This document shows positions 51,763 through 59,674 of a stretch of 64,000 bases of DNA, one piece after another; position 1 is the first letter of the stretch, and the number at the start of each line of letters is the position of its first letter. The DNA lies in contig CAYSCX010000003.1 in NCBI GenBank assembly GCA_964429575.1, forward strand, positions 115,956 to 179,955, read 5' to 3'. The position numbers were made by a program, and so were the translations under genes. Source of the DNA: CAYSCX01 sp964429575. GTDB lineage: Bacteria > Desulfobacterota > Binatia > Binatales > Binataceae. The notes under the pieces were generated by a model, which was not told the DNA's origin, made no database searches, and saw only the letters and a program-made list of their open reading frames with translations.

Positions 51763-53163
51763 TCAGCGCCGGCGCACTTCGATTCCGCGATACTTTGCGA
51801 CGATCTGGGGGTACCGCTCGACCACGCTCGCTCCGCGCCGGCGCGCCAGTTGTCCCTGCACGACGATGAGATCGGCGTGGCCACCGTTATCTGAATATCT
51901 GACCGCGCGCGGGCGCAGCTGCTGCGGCAGGTAGTAGCGCAACACTTCAATCGAGTACGCCGGCAATGTCGTCACGCTGCCCGTCGATCCGAGATTCGCC
52001 GCGACCGCGTGCGCCGCCTCCCGCCACTCGACATCGTGGGGACGCCCGAAATGGCTCTGCAAGCGAGGCGCCACCAGCACGCACAACAGCGCCAAAGCCG
52101 CGACACGCATCCGCAATCCGCCCAGCCACCGTGTACCGGCGCCCGCCAGAATGAAAAACGGGACCATGCATGAGAGCAGATATTTTTCGACGAACATCGG
52201 CCGCCACAGATATGAACCAACCAGCGCGACCAACAGCGGCGCCCACATCCAAAGCAGCGCAAATCGCACCGCATCGGGCGCGCGCCGCCACTCGCGCACC
52301 GCGCCGTACGCCGCCAGCGCCGCGAGCAGCGGGTACGCCAACGTGCCGGCGGCGCGATTGAAGAACGCGATCGGCTCCCACGGACTCGGCGGTGCGATCC
52401 AATTCCACGCTCCGCGCGAAACTGCCGCCCACACGCTTGCCACCGCTGCGGGCATTGCGGGCAACAGCAACACTCCTCCTGCCGCGAGCGCACCTGCGAG
52501 CACCAGTGCGCGCCGCGAGACGTTCTTGCGGAAGTCGAATCCAGCTCGGACCAGCAAGTAGAGAAGCCACAGTCCCTGCGTGAATGGGATCAGAACCGCA
52601 CTGAAATGAACTGCGATCGCGACCGACGTGAAACCAGCCAGCCCGGCGAGATTGACGAGGCGCCCGTCGCGGCTCGCGCGCAGAAAGAACCATACCTGCG
52701 TAAGCGTCGCGCACAGCGCGAGCGGATACATCCGCGCCTCGCGCGAGTACTTGATCATCACCAGACTTATCGCAAAGACGAATGCGCTCGCCGCGGCTGC
52801 GCCGTTGACTTCGTCATCTAACGGCGCCTCGGCGCGTTCCCGATCGAGCCGCAGCATCTCGCGTGCGACCAGGAACACCAGCAGGATTGCCAGCGTGCCA
52901 AGCAGCGCCGATACCGCGCGCATCGCCGCTTCGCTGTCGCCGAATATCCCCGTCCAGCCGAACAATATGATGTCGTGAACCGGAAGCTTGCCCGGGTTGA
53001 GCCGCGACTCGCGCTGAGCCACCTCGCCGATCGTCGGCGCGGTCACGGCCGCCCACGTCGCGGCTTCGTCCGCCGAAAGCTGATTCGCGCCCAGATTCCA
53101 GCATCGGAGCCCGCCGCCAATCAGTATCGCGAGCGCGAGTATCCCCAGTGCTGACCTGCTCAT
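51763..53163 (-). CDS. GT39-type membrane glycosyltransferase
   Basis: This 466-residue protein has about ten membrane segments. The first periplasmic loop contains LGANQLSADEAATW, whose Asp-Glu pair fits the polyprenyl-phosphate sugar transferase pattern (ArnT/PMT-like). The family moves sugars from lipid carriers to lipids or proteins on the periplasmic side. The acceptor is not known. It is followed by the methyltransferase on the same strand. Confidence 0.85.
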   Translation of the reverse strand: MSRSALGILALAILIGGGLRCWNLGANQLSADEAATWAAVTAPTIGEVAQRESRLNPGKLPVHDIILFGWTGIFGDSEAAMRAVSALLGTLAILLVFLVAREMLRLDRERAEAPLDDEVNGAAAASAFVFAISLVMIKYSREARMYPLALCATLTQVWFFLRASRDGRLVNLAGLAGFTSVAIAVHFSAVLIPFTQGLWLLYLLVRAGFDFRKNVSRRALVLAGALAAGGVLLLPAMPAAVASVWAAVSRGAWNWIAPPSPWEPIAFFNRAAGTLAYPLLAALAAYGAVREWRRAPDAVRFALLWMWAPLLVALVGSYLWRPMFVEKYLLSCMVPFFILAGAGTRWLGGLRMRVAALALLCVLVAPRLQSHFGRPHDVEWREAAHAVAANLGSTGSVTTLPAYSIEVLRYYLPQQLRPRAVRYSDNGGHADLIVVQGQLARRRGASVVERYPQIVAKYRGIEVRRR

Positions 53164-53211
53164 CGACCGAGCCTGCCGGCGAGCACAACGGCGCGCGTGC
53201 TGCCGTGTGCG

Positions 53212-53481
53212 CTACAAACCCTTCTTCAATTCCGGCGCGGGCCTGAATCCGACTGTGCGAAACGCGGGAATCGTCATCGACGCGTTGGTGCGCGGGTTGA
53301 ATCCGGCGCGCGCGCGATGGCGCCTCACCGTGAACGTGCCGAAACCCGGCACCCAGAATCGCTTGTCCTTGCGGACGGCGCGCATGATGTGCTCGAACGT
53401 CAGGTCAAACGTCTTGAGCACCGACTTCTTCGGAAGCCGCCCGGCGCGCGCAACCGCCTCCACTAATTCCAGCTTGGTCAT
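53212..53481 (-). CDS. HU/IHF-family DNA-binding protein
   Basis: This 89-residue nucleoid protein has the HU fold pattern: TKLELVEAVARAGRLPKKSV at the start, the beta arm GFGTFTVRRHRARAGFNPRT and the end PAFRTVGFRPAPELKK. The arm Pro seen in HU is replaced within NPRTNASMTIP. It binds and bends DNA. It lies between GT39 and ppx on the same strand. Confidence 0.93.
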   Translation of the reverse strand: MTKLELVEAVARAGRLPKKSVLKTFDLTFEHIMRAVRKDKRFWVPGFGTFTVRRHRARAGFNPRTNASMTIPAFRTVGFRPAPELKKGL

Positions 53482-53550
53482 CGCTGCTGCCCTCCCCGCA
53501 CTTCCCTATCGGCATGATCGCAAGAGGGCAAGCGAAATCGATCGGCCGAG

Positions 53551-54480
53551 CTAACAGGCGGTCGCGCTGCCCTCCAACTCGCGCCACACCAATCCCCAGC
53601 GCACCCCTTGGTCGCTGACCGTCACGCTGTTCGCCTTGAAGTACTCCATCACGCGGTCGAGGATGATCGTGCCGGCGATAATCACGTCCGCACGCGCCTC
53701 GTGAAGCCCCGGAAGTTTTTTCCGATCGTTCAATGGCATTGAGATGAATCGGCGAAGCGTCGCATGGACCTCATCGCGCGAAAGTTCGCGACCGTGCACC
53801 ACCGCATGGTCGTAACTTTCGAGCCCGAGCGCGACAGCGCAAATCGTCGTTACAGTCCCTGCGATTCCGATCAGCCGATCGGGCGTAAACTGCCAGCCGA
53901 GCCGTTCGAGCGCCTCATCGACGGTTCGCACGATCGCGTCGAGCTCCAGTTCTTGGGGCGGATCGGAGCGCACGAACCGCTCCGTGAGCCGGACAGAGCC
54001 GATCTGCAGGCTCCGCTTCGCAAGCTCGCGGCCGGGTTCCGCCGCAATCAATTCCGTCGAGCCGCCGCCGATATCGGCGATTAGGAGCCGCGCCTGCGGC
54101 TCGATCGCAAGCCCGCGCTTAACCGCGAGATACGACAGTTCCGCCTCCGCATCGCCGGTGATGATGTCGAGCGGCACGTCCGCGCGTTTTCGCACCTCCG
54201 CGATGAAGTCCCGGCCATCGCGCGCATCACGAAGCGCTGCGGTCGCGACGCCGACAATTCGCTCAACGCCGAGCGCGCTCGCTTCGCGCGCGAATTCTAC
54301 GATTGCGTCGAGCGTGTGCGCGGCCGATTCGGGGTCGAGTGCCCCGCCACGATCGACGCCGCGGCCCAATCGCGTGATGCGGCTCCGGTCCGCGAGCACC
54401 CGCGGCGCGCGACCGTGGTCGAATTCGACCGCGAGCATCAACACCGTGTTGGTGCCCACATCGAAAGCCGCAAGTTTCAT
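53551..54480 (-). CDS. Ppx/GppA phosphatase-family protein
   Basis: This 309-residue protein is of the exopolyphosphatase/guanosine pentaphosphatase family and has the actin-like fold with MKLAAFDVGTNTVLML and IADIGGGSTELI. The length matches the shorter, Ppx/GppA N-terminal type (about 300). It degrades polyphosphate or pppGpp; the choice cannot be made from sequence. ATG 54480 is chosen because upstream codons lie inside trmFO, only 19 bases away. Confidence 0.9.
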   Translation of the reverse strand: MKLAAFDVGTNTVLMLAVEFDHGRAPRVLADRSRITRLGRGVDRGGALDPESAAHTLDAIVEFAREASALGVERIVGVATAALRDARDGRDFIAEVRKRADVPLDIITGDAEAELSYLAVKRGLAIEPQARLLIADIGGGSTELIAAEPGRELAKRSLQIGSVRLTERFVRSDPPQELELDAIVRTVDEALERLGWQFTPDRLIGIAGTVTTICAVALGLESYDHAVVHGRELSRDEVHATLRRFISMPLNDRKKLPGLHEARADVIIAGTIILDRVMEYFKANSVTVSDQGVRWGLVWRELEGSATAC

Positions 54481-54499
54481 GCGATGCGCGTGCGGCGCA

Positions 54500-55855
54500 T
54501 CACGCCGCGCCGGCGGTGTCGCGCTCTGCGCCGTCACTCGACGGCGCGATTCCATCTTCCGCAATCCATGCGTCCATCGCGGCTAGCGCGCGGACCCCCA
54601 TCTCGATTTTCTTCTGGCGACCGCGCGGCGCGCCCGCCGGCGCGGGCATAAGTCCGAAGTTGGCGTTCATCGGTTGAAACTCGCGGCGCGACGGCTCCGT
54701 GACATACGCGACCAGCGACCCCAGTGCCGACTCGCGCGGAGGCACCACCAGCGGACGCCCGAGCATCAGGTGCGCCGCGTTGATCGCCGCCAGAAGTCCC
54801 GCCGCCGCCGATTCGACGTATCCCTCGACGCCGATCATCTGTCCCGCAACGAACAGGTCGTCGCGCGCGCGCAGTTGAAGCGTAGCGCGGAGCAGGCGCG
54901 GCGAATCGATAAACGTGTTGCGGTGCAGCGACCCGAGCCGCACGAACTCCGCGCGCTCGAGCCCCGGGATCATCCGCAAAACCCGCCGCTGCTCGGGGTA
55001 GGTCATCTTCGTCTGGAAGCCGACCATGTTGTAAAGCCGCGCTTCGCGATCGTCCTGCCGAAGCTGCACGACGGCGGCAGCCCTCCGCCCGGTGCGCGGA
55101 TCGAGAATGCCCACCGGCTTCATCGGTCCGTACGCCAGCGTTTGAGCGCCGCGCCGCGCCATCTCCTCAATCGGCATGCAGCCTTCGAAGTACACCGGCT
55201 TCTCGAATGGATGGAGCGCGACCTTCTCCGCTGCCAGCACCGCCGCGACGAACGCTACGTACTGCTCGTCATTCATCGGGCAGTTGATGTAATCGTCGCC
55301 GCCCTTGCCGTATCGCGAGGCGCGAAACGCAATCGTCATATCGATCGACTCGACAGTCACGATCGGCGCGATCGCGTCGTAGAAGTAAAGATTCCGCGGG
55401 CCGATCAGCGCGTTGAGCGCCTCGCCGAGCGCGTCGCTCGTCAGCGGCCCGCTCGCAATGATCGCGGGACCATCGGGAATCGCCGTTGCCTCCTCACGCA
55501 CCACCTCGATGAGCGGATTCGATTGCAGAGCGTGCGTCAGGAACCCCGCAAACTCATCGCGATCTACCGCCAGCGCCGCGCCAGCCGGTACGCGCGCGCG
55601 ATCCGCCGCTACCATCACGATCGATCGGAGCCGGCGCATCTCCTCCTTGAGCACCCCGACCGCGGTCTCCATCGATTCGTTGCGAAGCGAGTTCGAGCAG
55701 ACCAACTCGCCGAACAGCGCCGTCTTGTGCGCGTCGGTCATGCGAACCGGTCGCATCTCGTGCAGCCTGACCGGTACTCCGCGACGCGCGAGCTGCCATG
55801 CCGCCTCGCTGCCCGCCAGGCCCGCTCCGATCACCGTTACGAACCGTTCAGCCAT
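54500..55855 (-). CDS. trmFO: Folate-dependent tRNA uridine-54 methyltransferase
   Basis: TrmFO makes m5U54 in tRNA with methylene-tetrahydrofolate and FAD. The 451-residue protein starts with the FAD motif VTVIGAGLAGSEAAWQLARRG and has the family block ELVCSNSLRNESMETAVG, then CMPIEEMARRG with a conserved Cys. The ending is Ala/Asp-rich and not conserved. It is usually next to topA; here the YCII/GST cluster lies between them. Confidence 0.95.
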   Translation of the reverse strand: MAERFVTVIGAGLAGSEAAWQLARRGVPVRLHEMRPVRMTDAHKTALFGELVCSNSLRNESMETAVGVLKEEMRRLRSIVMVAADRARVPAGAALAVDRDEFAGFLTHALQSNPLIEVVREEATAIPDGPAIIASGPLTSDALGEALNALIGPRNLYFYDAIAPIVTVESIDMTIAFRASRYGKGGDDYINCPMNDEQYVAFVAAVLAAEKVALHPFEKPVYFEGCMPIEEMARRGAQTLAYGPMKPVGILDPRTGRRAAAVVQLRQDDREARLYNMVGFQTKMTYPEQRRVLRMIPGLERAEFVRLGSLHRNTFIDSPRLLRATLQLRARDDLFVAGQMIGVEGYVESAAAGLLAAINAAHLMLGRPLVVPPRESALGSLVAYVTEPSRREFQPMNANFGLMPAPAGAPRGRQKKIEMGVRALAAMDAWIAEDGIAPSSDGAERDTAGAA

Positions 55856-56011
55856 CTGTTGGATAACCGACCGCCTTCTTATGCTATTTCAATGCAGCCG
55901 CGGCGGACCACCGCACCGATGTCGATTCCGCCACTCCCCGTTCGACTACATAGGGTGCTCGATTAAGTTGCGCCGCCGAGTGTCCGCAAATCCTCGGCAG
56001 GGAAGCGATCG

Positions 56012-56356
56012 ATGAAATTCATGGTGATGATGACGGATAGCGAGGGGGCATGGGAGCGGCTCGCGCCCGCAGACCAGCAGCGCATCATGCAGAACCACCA
56101 GCAGGTTCAAAGCGAGCTAACGGCGAAAAAGAAGTTTGTGCTGTCGCATCGTCTGCGTCCGCTCGGCGAAGCCAAGACCGTGCGCATGCTCGCCGACGGC
56201 CGCACGATTATTCTCGATGGTCCGTTCACCGAGACCAAGGAGGCGCTCGGCGGCTTCTACATCATAGATTGCGCGTCAATGGATGAGGCCGTCGATTGGG
56301 CTCGGCGCTTGCGCTTCATGCCCCGCGCCAACGAGGTCCGCCCGCTCTGGGAATGA
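56012..56356 (+). CDS. YCII-domain protein
   Basis: This 114-residue protein has the YciI-like/DGPF pattern: MKFMVMMTDSEGAW at the start, LDGPFTETKEALGGFYIIDC in the middle and DWARR after it. These small ferredoxin-like-fold proteins are of uncertain function. Similar genes are commonly linked to ECF sigma factors. It is the first of three in this cluster (four YCII domains in total). It is divergent from trmFO. Confidence 0.88.
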   Translation: MKFMVMMTDSEGAWERLAPADQQRIMQNHQQVQSELTAKKKFVLSHRLRPLGEAKTVRMLADGRTIILDGPFTETKEALGGFYIIDCASMDEAVDWARRLRFMPRANEVRPLWE

Positions 56357-56458
56357 TCATGACTGCTCAACATCGCACGCTTGCTCGAAATTCGACGCGC
56401 AGGTAGCTTTCGCTTTGTACCTGGATAACATCACACCCAAGCAGGAGAGTGAGCGCAA

Positions 56459-57067
56459 ATGATCAAAATCTACGGCACTTCGCAGTCTCGCGCCGCGCGC
56501 AGCCTGTGGGCGCTTGAAGAACTCGGACTCAAGTACGAGCACGTACCTCTGAGCCCCGCCGGCGACACGCGCAAGCCCGACTACTTGAAGATCAACCCGA
56601 ACGGGCACATCCCCGCGATCGACGACGACGGCACCATCTTGTGGGAGTCGATGGCCATCAATCTCTACCTCGCCGAAAAGTACGGCAAGGCGCCGCTGTG
56701 GCCGGCTACCGTCGAGGGTCACGGCGCAGCTTACCAGTGGAGCTTTTGGGGGATGACCGAGGCCGAGCCGCACCTCGTCACCATATTGATGCACCGCATG
56801 TTCCTCCCGGCGGAGCAGCGCAGCGAGCAAGCAGTGGCCAACGCCACCGGCGCGCTCAAGGCGCCCTGCGCAGTGCTCGACGGGCACCTCAAGGGCCGCG
56901 ACCATCTGCTCGGCAAGGACTTTACGATTGCCGATCTGAATGTCGCATCAGTCATGTCGCTTGTGATGCTGGTCAAGGTTGATCTGTCCGCGACGCCCAC
57001 CGCGCAGGCGTGGCTCAGTAAGTGCCTTGCGCGTCCCGCGTTTCAGAAGGCAGCGAAACTGAAGTAG
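56459..57067 (+). CDS. Glutathione S-transferase family protein
   Basis: This 202-residue protein has an N-terminal thioredoxin-like domain (IKIYGTSQSRAARSLWALEELG, with Ser/Arg in the glutathione-contact area; NPNGHIPAIDDDG with the cis-Pro) and an alpha-helical C-terminal domain. GGAG is about ten bases before the ATG. It likely conjugates or reduces electrophiles. It stands between the first YCII gene and a MoaD-like gene. Confidence 0.9.
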   Translation: MIKIYGTSQSRAARSLWALEELGLKYEHVPLSPAGDTRKPDYLKINPNGHIPAIDDDGTILWESMAINLYLAEKYGKAPLWPATVEGHGAAYQWSFWGMTEAEPHLVTILMHRMFLPAEQRSEQAVANATGALKAPCAVLDGHLKGRDHLLGKDFTIADLNVASVMSLVMLVKVDLSATPTAQAWLSKCLARPAFQKAAKLK

Positions 57068-57118
57068 ACGCGCAATCGCGCGCATATGGAGTGCGACGCT
57101 GAATCGGCGTAACGGAGC

Positions 57119-57364
57119 TTGAAAGTCCATCGCAAAGCAACCAACGGCCGCGCGGAGATCGAACTCGACGCAGCCAACCTCGACGCGGTTTCACGCCAGC
57201 TCGACGCGACATTTCCGGGCATCCGCTTCCGCATCATCGATGAGCACGATCGCATCCGCAAACACATCCGCTTCTTCGTGAATAGCGACATGGCGCACGA
57301 CCTGAGCCACGTGCTGTCATCCGGTGACGACGTCAAGATCGTCTGCGCGCTGAGCGGTGGCTGA
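57119..57364 (+). CDS. MoaD/ThiS-like small sulfur-carrier-type protein
   Basis: This 81-residue protein shows a beta-grasp-like pattern: IRFFVNSDMAHDLSHVLSSGDDVKIVCALSGG. It ends in Gly-Gly, as needed for adenylation and thiocarboxylation in MoaD and ThiS. A stop codon nine bases upstream leaves TTG 57119 as the first possible start, with GGAG very close by. No MoeB/MoaE partner is nearby. The function is therefore uncertain. Confidence 0.6.
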   Translation: MKVHRKATNGRAEIELDAANLDAVSRQLDATFPGIRFRIIDEHDRIRKHIRFFVNSDMAHDLSHVLSSGDDVKIVCALSGG

Positions 57365-57462
57365 TCGCGCCGCGAGTGCGGGTTGTCGATCTGGGCGGTT
57401 CTCGTTCGACTATCTTATGGAATCACGGGCGTCGCCGAGGCGCGACGCCGACGAGTGACACG

Positions 57463-57810
57463 ATGAAATTCATGCTGCTCATGTACAACGATCAAGACGC
57501 ATACGACCGTCTTACGAAAGACCAACAGGATGCTGCGATCGGTCGTCTCATGAAGTTCACTGACGATCTCGCCGCGGCCGGCAAACTCGTCATTACGTAT
57601 GGACTGGCGCCGCGAAAGGAAGCCATCTCGCTGCGCCCCACCAAGGACGGCGGACGTACCGTCACCGATGGTCCGTACTGTGAGACCAAGGAAATCGCAG
57701 GCGGCTACTACGTAATCGAGGTCGCGTCGAAGGAGGAGGCGTTGGAGTGGGCGAAGAAGCTGCCGCTGGCGACTTGGGGTGTCGAGCTGCGACGCATCCA
57801 CGTCGAGTAG
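57463..57810 (+). CDS. YCII-domain protein
   Basis: This 115-residue protein begins MKFMLLMYNDQDAYDRL and contains TVTDGPYCETKEIAGGYYVIE, typical of YCII/DGPF proteins. It is 38 bases before the double-domain protein and likely in the same operon. ATG 57463 is the natural start; the upstream extension is a shadow. Function unknown. Confidence 0.9.
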   Translation: MKFMLLMYNDQDAYDRLTKDQQDAAIGRLMKFTDDLAAAGKLVITYGLAPRKEAISLRPTKDGGRTVTDGPYCETKEIAGGYYVIEVASKEEALEWAKKLPLATWGVELRRIHVE

Positions 57811-57848
57811 CCGATCCGAGTGTCGCGAACAAATCGAGGAACCCACCA

Positions 57849-58577
57849 ATGAAATACATGCTGATGATCGTCGATGACGAGAAGGCCGCGGCGGCTCTGC
57901 CGCCTGGCGAACTCGAAAATATTATCGCGAAGCACCTCGCGAAGCACACTGAGTTCGGCCGCCAACTGCGCGCCGCCGGAAAATACGTCGACTCACGCCG
58001 ACTGCGCTTCACTACCGAAGCGACCACCATCCGCAGGACAAACGGCAAGAGCGCCTTCCTCGATGGCCCCTTCGCCGAGTCCAAGGAGGTGATCGGCGGC
58101 TATTACCTCATCGCGGCTGATTCCAAGGCCGAAGCGATTGAATGGGCGAAGAAATTGCCCTACCTCGAGGTCGGCGGAGTCGAGGTCCGCCCGTGTCGTA
58201 CCGGCGCGCAGGGCCACGTTCCGATTCGCGGCGCAAATCAGTACATGACGCTGTTCATTGTCGATTCAACCAAGCCGATGGAACGCGACGCGGTCTTCCA
58301 GGCAATCGACCGCCACTACGAGCTGAGCCTCGACCTCGCGGCCCAAGGCAAGTTCGTGAGTTCTCGCGCTCTCGAACCACCGTCGGCCGCCTCGACCATC
58401 CGCGTCCGCTCCGGCGCGCACGTAGTCACCGACGGCCCGTTCGCCGAGACGCGCGAATTCGTCGGAGGCTACTTCGTCATCGCCTGCGACACGAAGGACG
58501 AGGCGCTCAAATGGGCCGACCAGCTTTCCTCTGCCAACGAGGCGTGCGAGGTGCGGCCGGTGTGGATGCCGTCCTGA
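57849..58577 (+). CDS. Protein with two tandem YCII domains
   Basis: This 242-residue protein consists of two YCII domains. The first (1-115) contains FLDGPFAESKEVIGGYYLIA; the second (about 127-242) contains VTDGPFAETREFVGGYFVIA. The second begins at YMTLFIVDSTKPM. Single-domain YCII proteins dimerise, so the fusion may mimic the dimer. It ends 36 bases before the convergent PPOX gene. Confidence 0.88.
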   Translation: MKYMLMIVDDEKAAAALPPGELENIIAKHLAKHTEFGRQLRAAGKYVDSRRLRFTTEATTIRRTNGKSAFLDGPFAESKEVIGGYYLIAADSKAEAIEWAKKLPYLEVGGVEVRPCRTGAQGHVPIRGANQYMTLFIVDSTKPMERDAVFQAIDRHYELSLDLAAQGKFVSSRALEPPSAASTIRVRSGAHVVTDGPFAETREFVGGYFVIACDTKDEALKWADQLSSANEACEVRPVWMPS

Positions 58578-58613
58578 ATTGGCGGCACCGCCACCCGTAA
58601 TGCGCGCGTAGCG

Positions 58614-59234
58614 CTACAGATTTTCCTTGTAGTCGTTCTCGATCAGCTGATCGATCTGCCGCGCAAGCTCGTCGCCGCCGTTGAGTCTCGGCGCGAGCAT
58701 CTTGCCGAATGAGATGCGCAACCGCTCCGGCCACGTTGCGGACTGCCACAGTTGCGAGCGCTTGAACGCCTTCGCACAGTGAAAGAAACACGCATCGACG
58801 CGAACCCTGATTGCGAGCTGCGCCGGTTGCCCTCGGGCCGTGAGACGTTCGAGCAGCGCGGGATCGGCGGTCAACTCGGCAGTCCCATGTACGCGCAGCG
58901 TCTCTTCAGTGCCGGGCACCAGGAACAGCAGCGCGATTCTCGGGTTCGCGAGAATGTTCTGAAGCCCGAACAGCAGCTTGTTGCCCTTGCGATCGGGAAT
59001 GATCAGCGTTCCGTCGTCCTCGACCGCGACAAAGCCCGGACCGTCTCCTTTGGGAGAAACGTCGGGCTTCCCGTCGCCGTCTGTCGTCGCGAGCAACAAC
59101 AGTGGCGAGCGCTTGATGAATCCGATCGCGGTTTCGTCGAGCCGCTGAAAAAGCTTCGCGCGTACCACGGGGTTTTCCGGTCCAACGATCGCGCGGACAT
59201 CCTCGATCGTGCGCAGTTGATGTGGGTCGTTCAT
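58614..59234 (-). CDS. FMN-dependent pyridoxamine-phosphate-oxidase-like protein
   Basis: This 206-residue protein is of the PPOX-type split-barrel family (MSMEG_1061-like). It has LLLLATTDGDGKPDVSPKGDGPGFV near residues 45-70 and IALLFLVPGTEETLRVHGTA, both typical of flavin-binding members. The N-terminal helix region resembles the same subgroup. The substrate is unknown; F420/FMN-linked reductions are possible. Confidence 0.88.
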   Translation of the reverse strand: MNDPHQLRTIEDVRAIVGPENPVVRAKLFQRLDETAIGFIKRSPLLLLATTDGDGKPDVSPKGDGPGFVAVEDDGTLIIPDRKGNKLLFGLQNILANPRIALLFLVPGTEETLRVHGTAELTADPALLERLTARGQPAQLAIRVRVDACFFHCAKAFKRSQLWQSATWPERLRISFGKMLAPRLNGGDELARQIDQLIENDYKENL

Positions 59235-59421
59235 CCGGGTTGATCCTCCCGCGGTTTCAATGTGAGACCTCCCGACGATGCCATTGCGCGCTCCGCAACG
59301 CCATCCACGCCCTCGGCATTCTTGCGCCTCTCCCTCTGGAGAGCTTTGCGTGACTCAGCATCAAGCTCGAATTGTCTCTCGCCGCAGCGGCGCATCGCGA
59401 TGCGCCCATCTTTCCTCGAGT

Positions 59422-59487
59422 GGTCATTTTGAGCGGACTCTGCGGAGCGAGAGCCTGCCCTGAGCTTGCCGAAGGGTCGCGCGCGGC
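59422..59487. repeat. REP-like dispersed motif in a 440 bp intergenic stretch
   Basis: The gene-free stretch 59235-59674 contains TCATTTTGAGCGG, then CCCTGAGCTTGCCGAAGGGT. This motif resembles the CTGAGCCATGGGCGAAGG insert of copies A and B (shared CTGAGC and CGAAGG). It may be a wide-spread dispersed repeat. I see no gene in the stretch. Confidence 0.45.
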
Positions 59488-59634
59488 GCGAGCGTGCGCG
59501 CTGGGAGCCGTCCCGACCAACGGGAGCGGTTGCTCGCCGATGCCTCACTTCATGTTATTGGGAGTCGCGGCTCGCGAGCGGTGAGGGTCGCTAGACCCTT
59601 GCCACCTACGCTCGCATCTTTCTGATTTTTGGTT

Positions 59635-59656
59635 CCCCTTCCCTTTAGGGAAGGGG
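59635..59656. repeat. Perfect 9 bp hairpin at the 3' end of topA
   Basis: CCCCTTCCC pairs with GGGAAGGGG around a TTTA loop. It lies 19 bases beyond the topA stop on the minus strand. There is no T-run on that strand, so a classic terminator is not certain; it may be part of a dispersed repeat. Confidence 0.55.
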
Positions 59657-59674
59657 TCAGGGGTTAGGTTGCTG

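Noticed and set aside
54674..55966. A 430-codon plus-strand open frame
   Set aside because: It is antisense to trmFO, which has clear FAD and family motifs.
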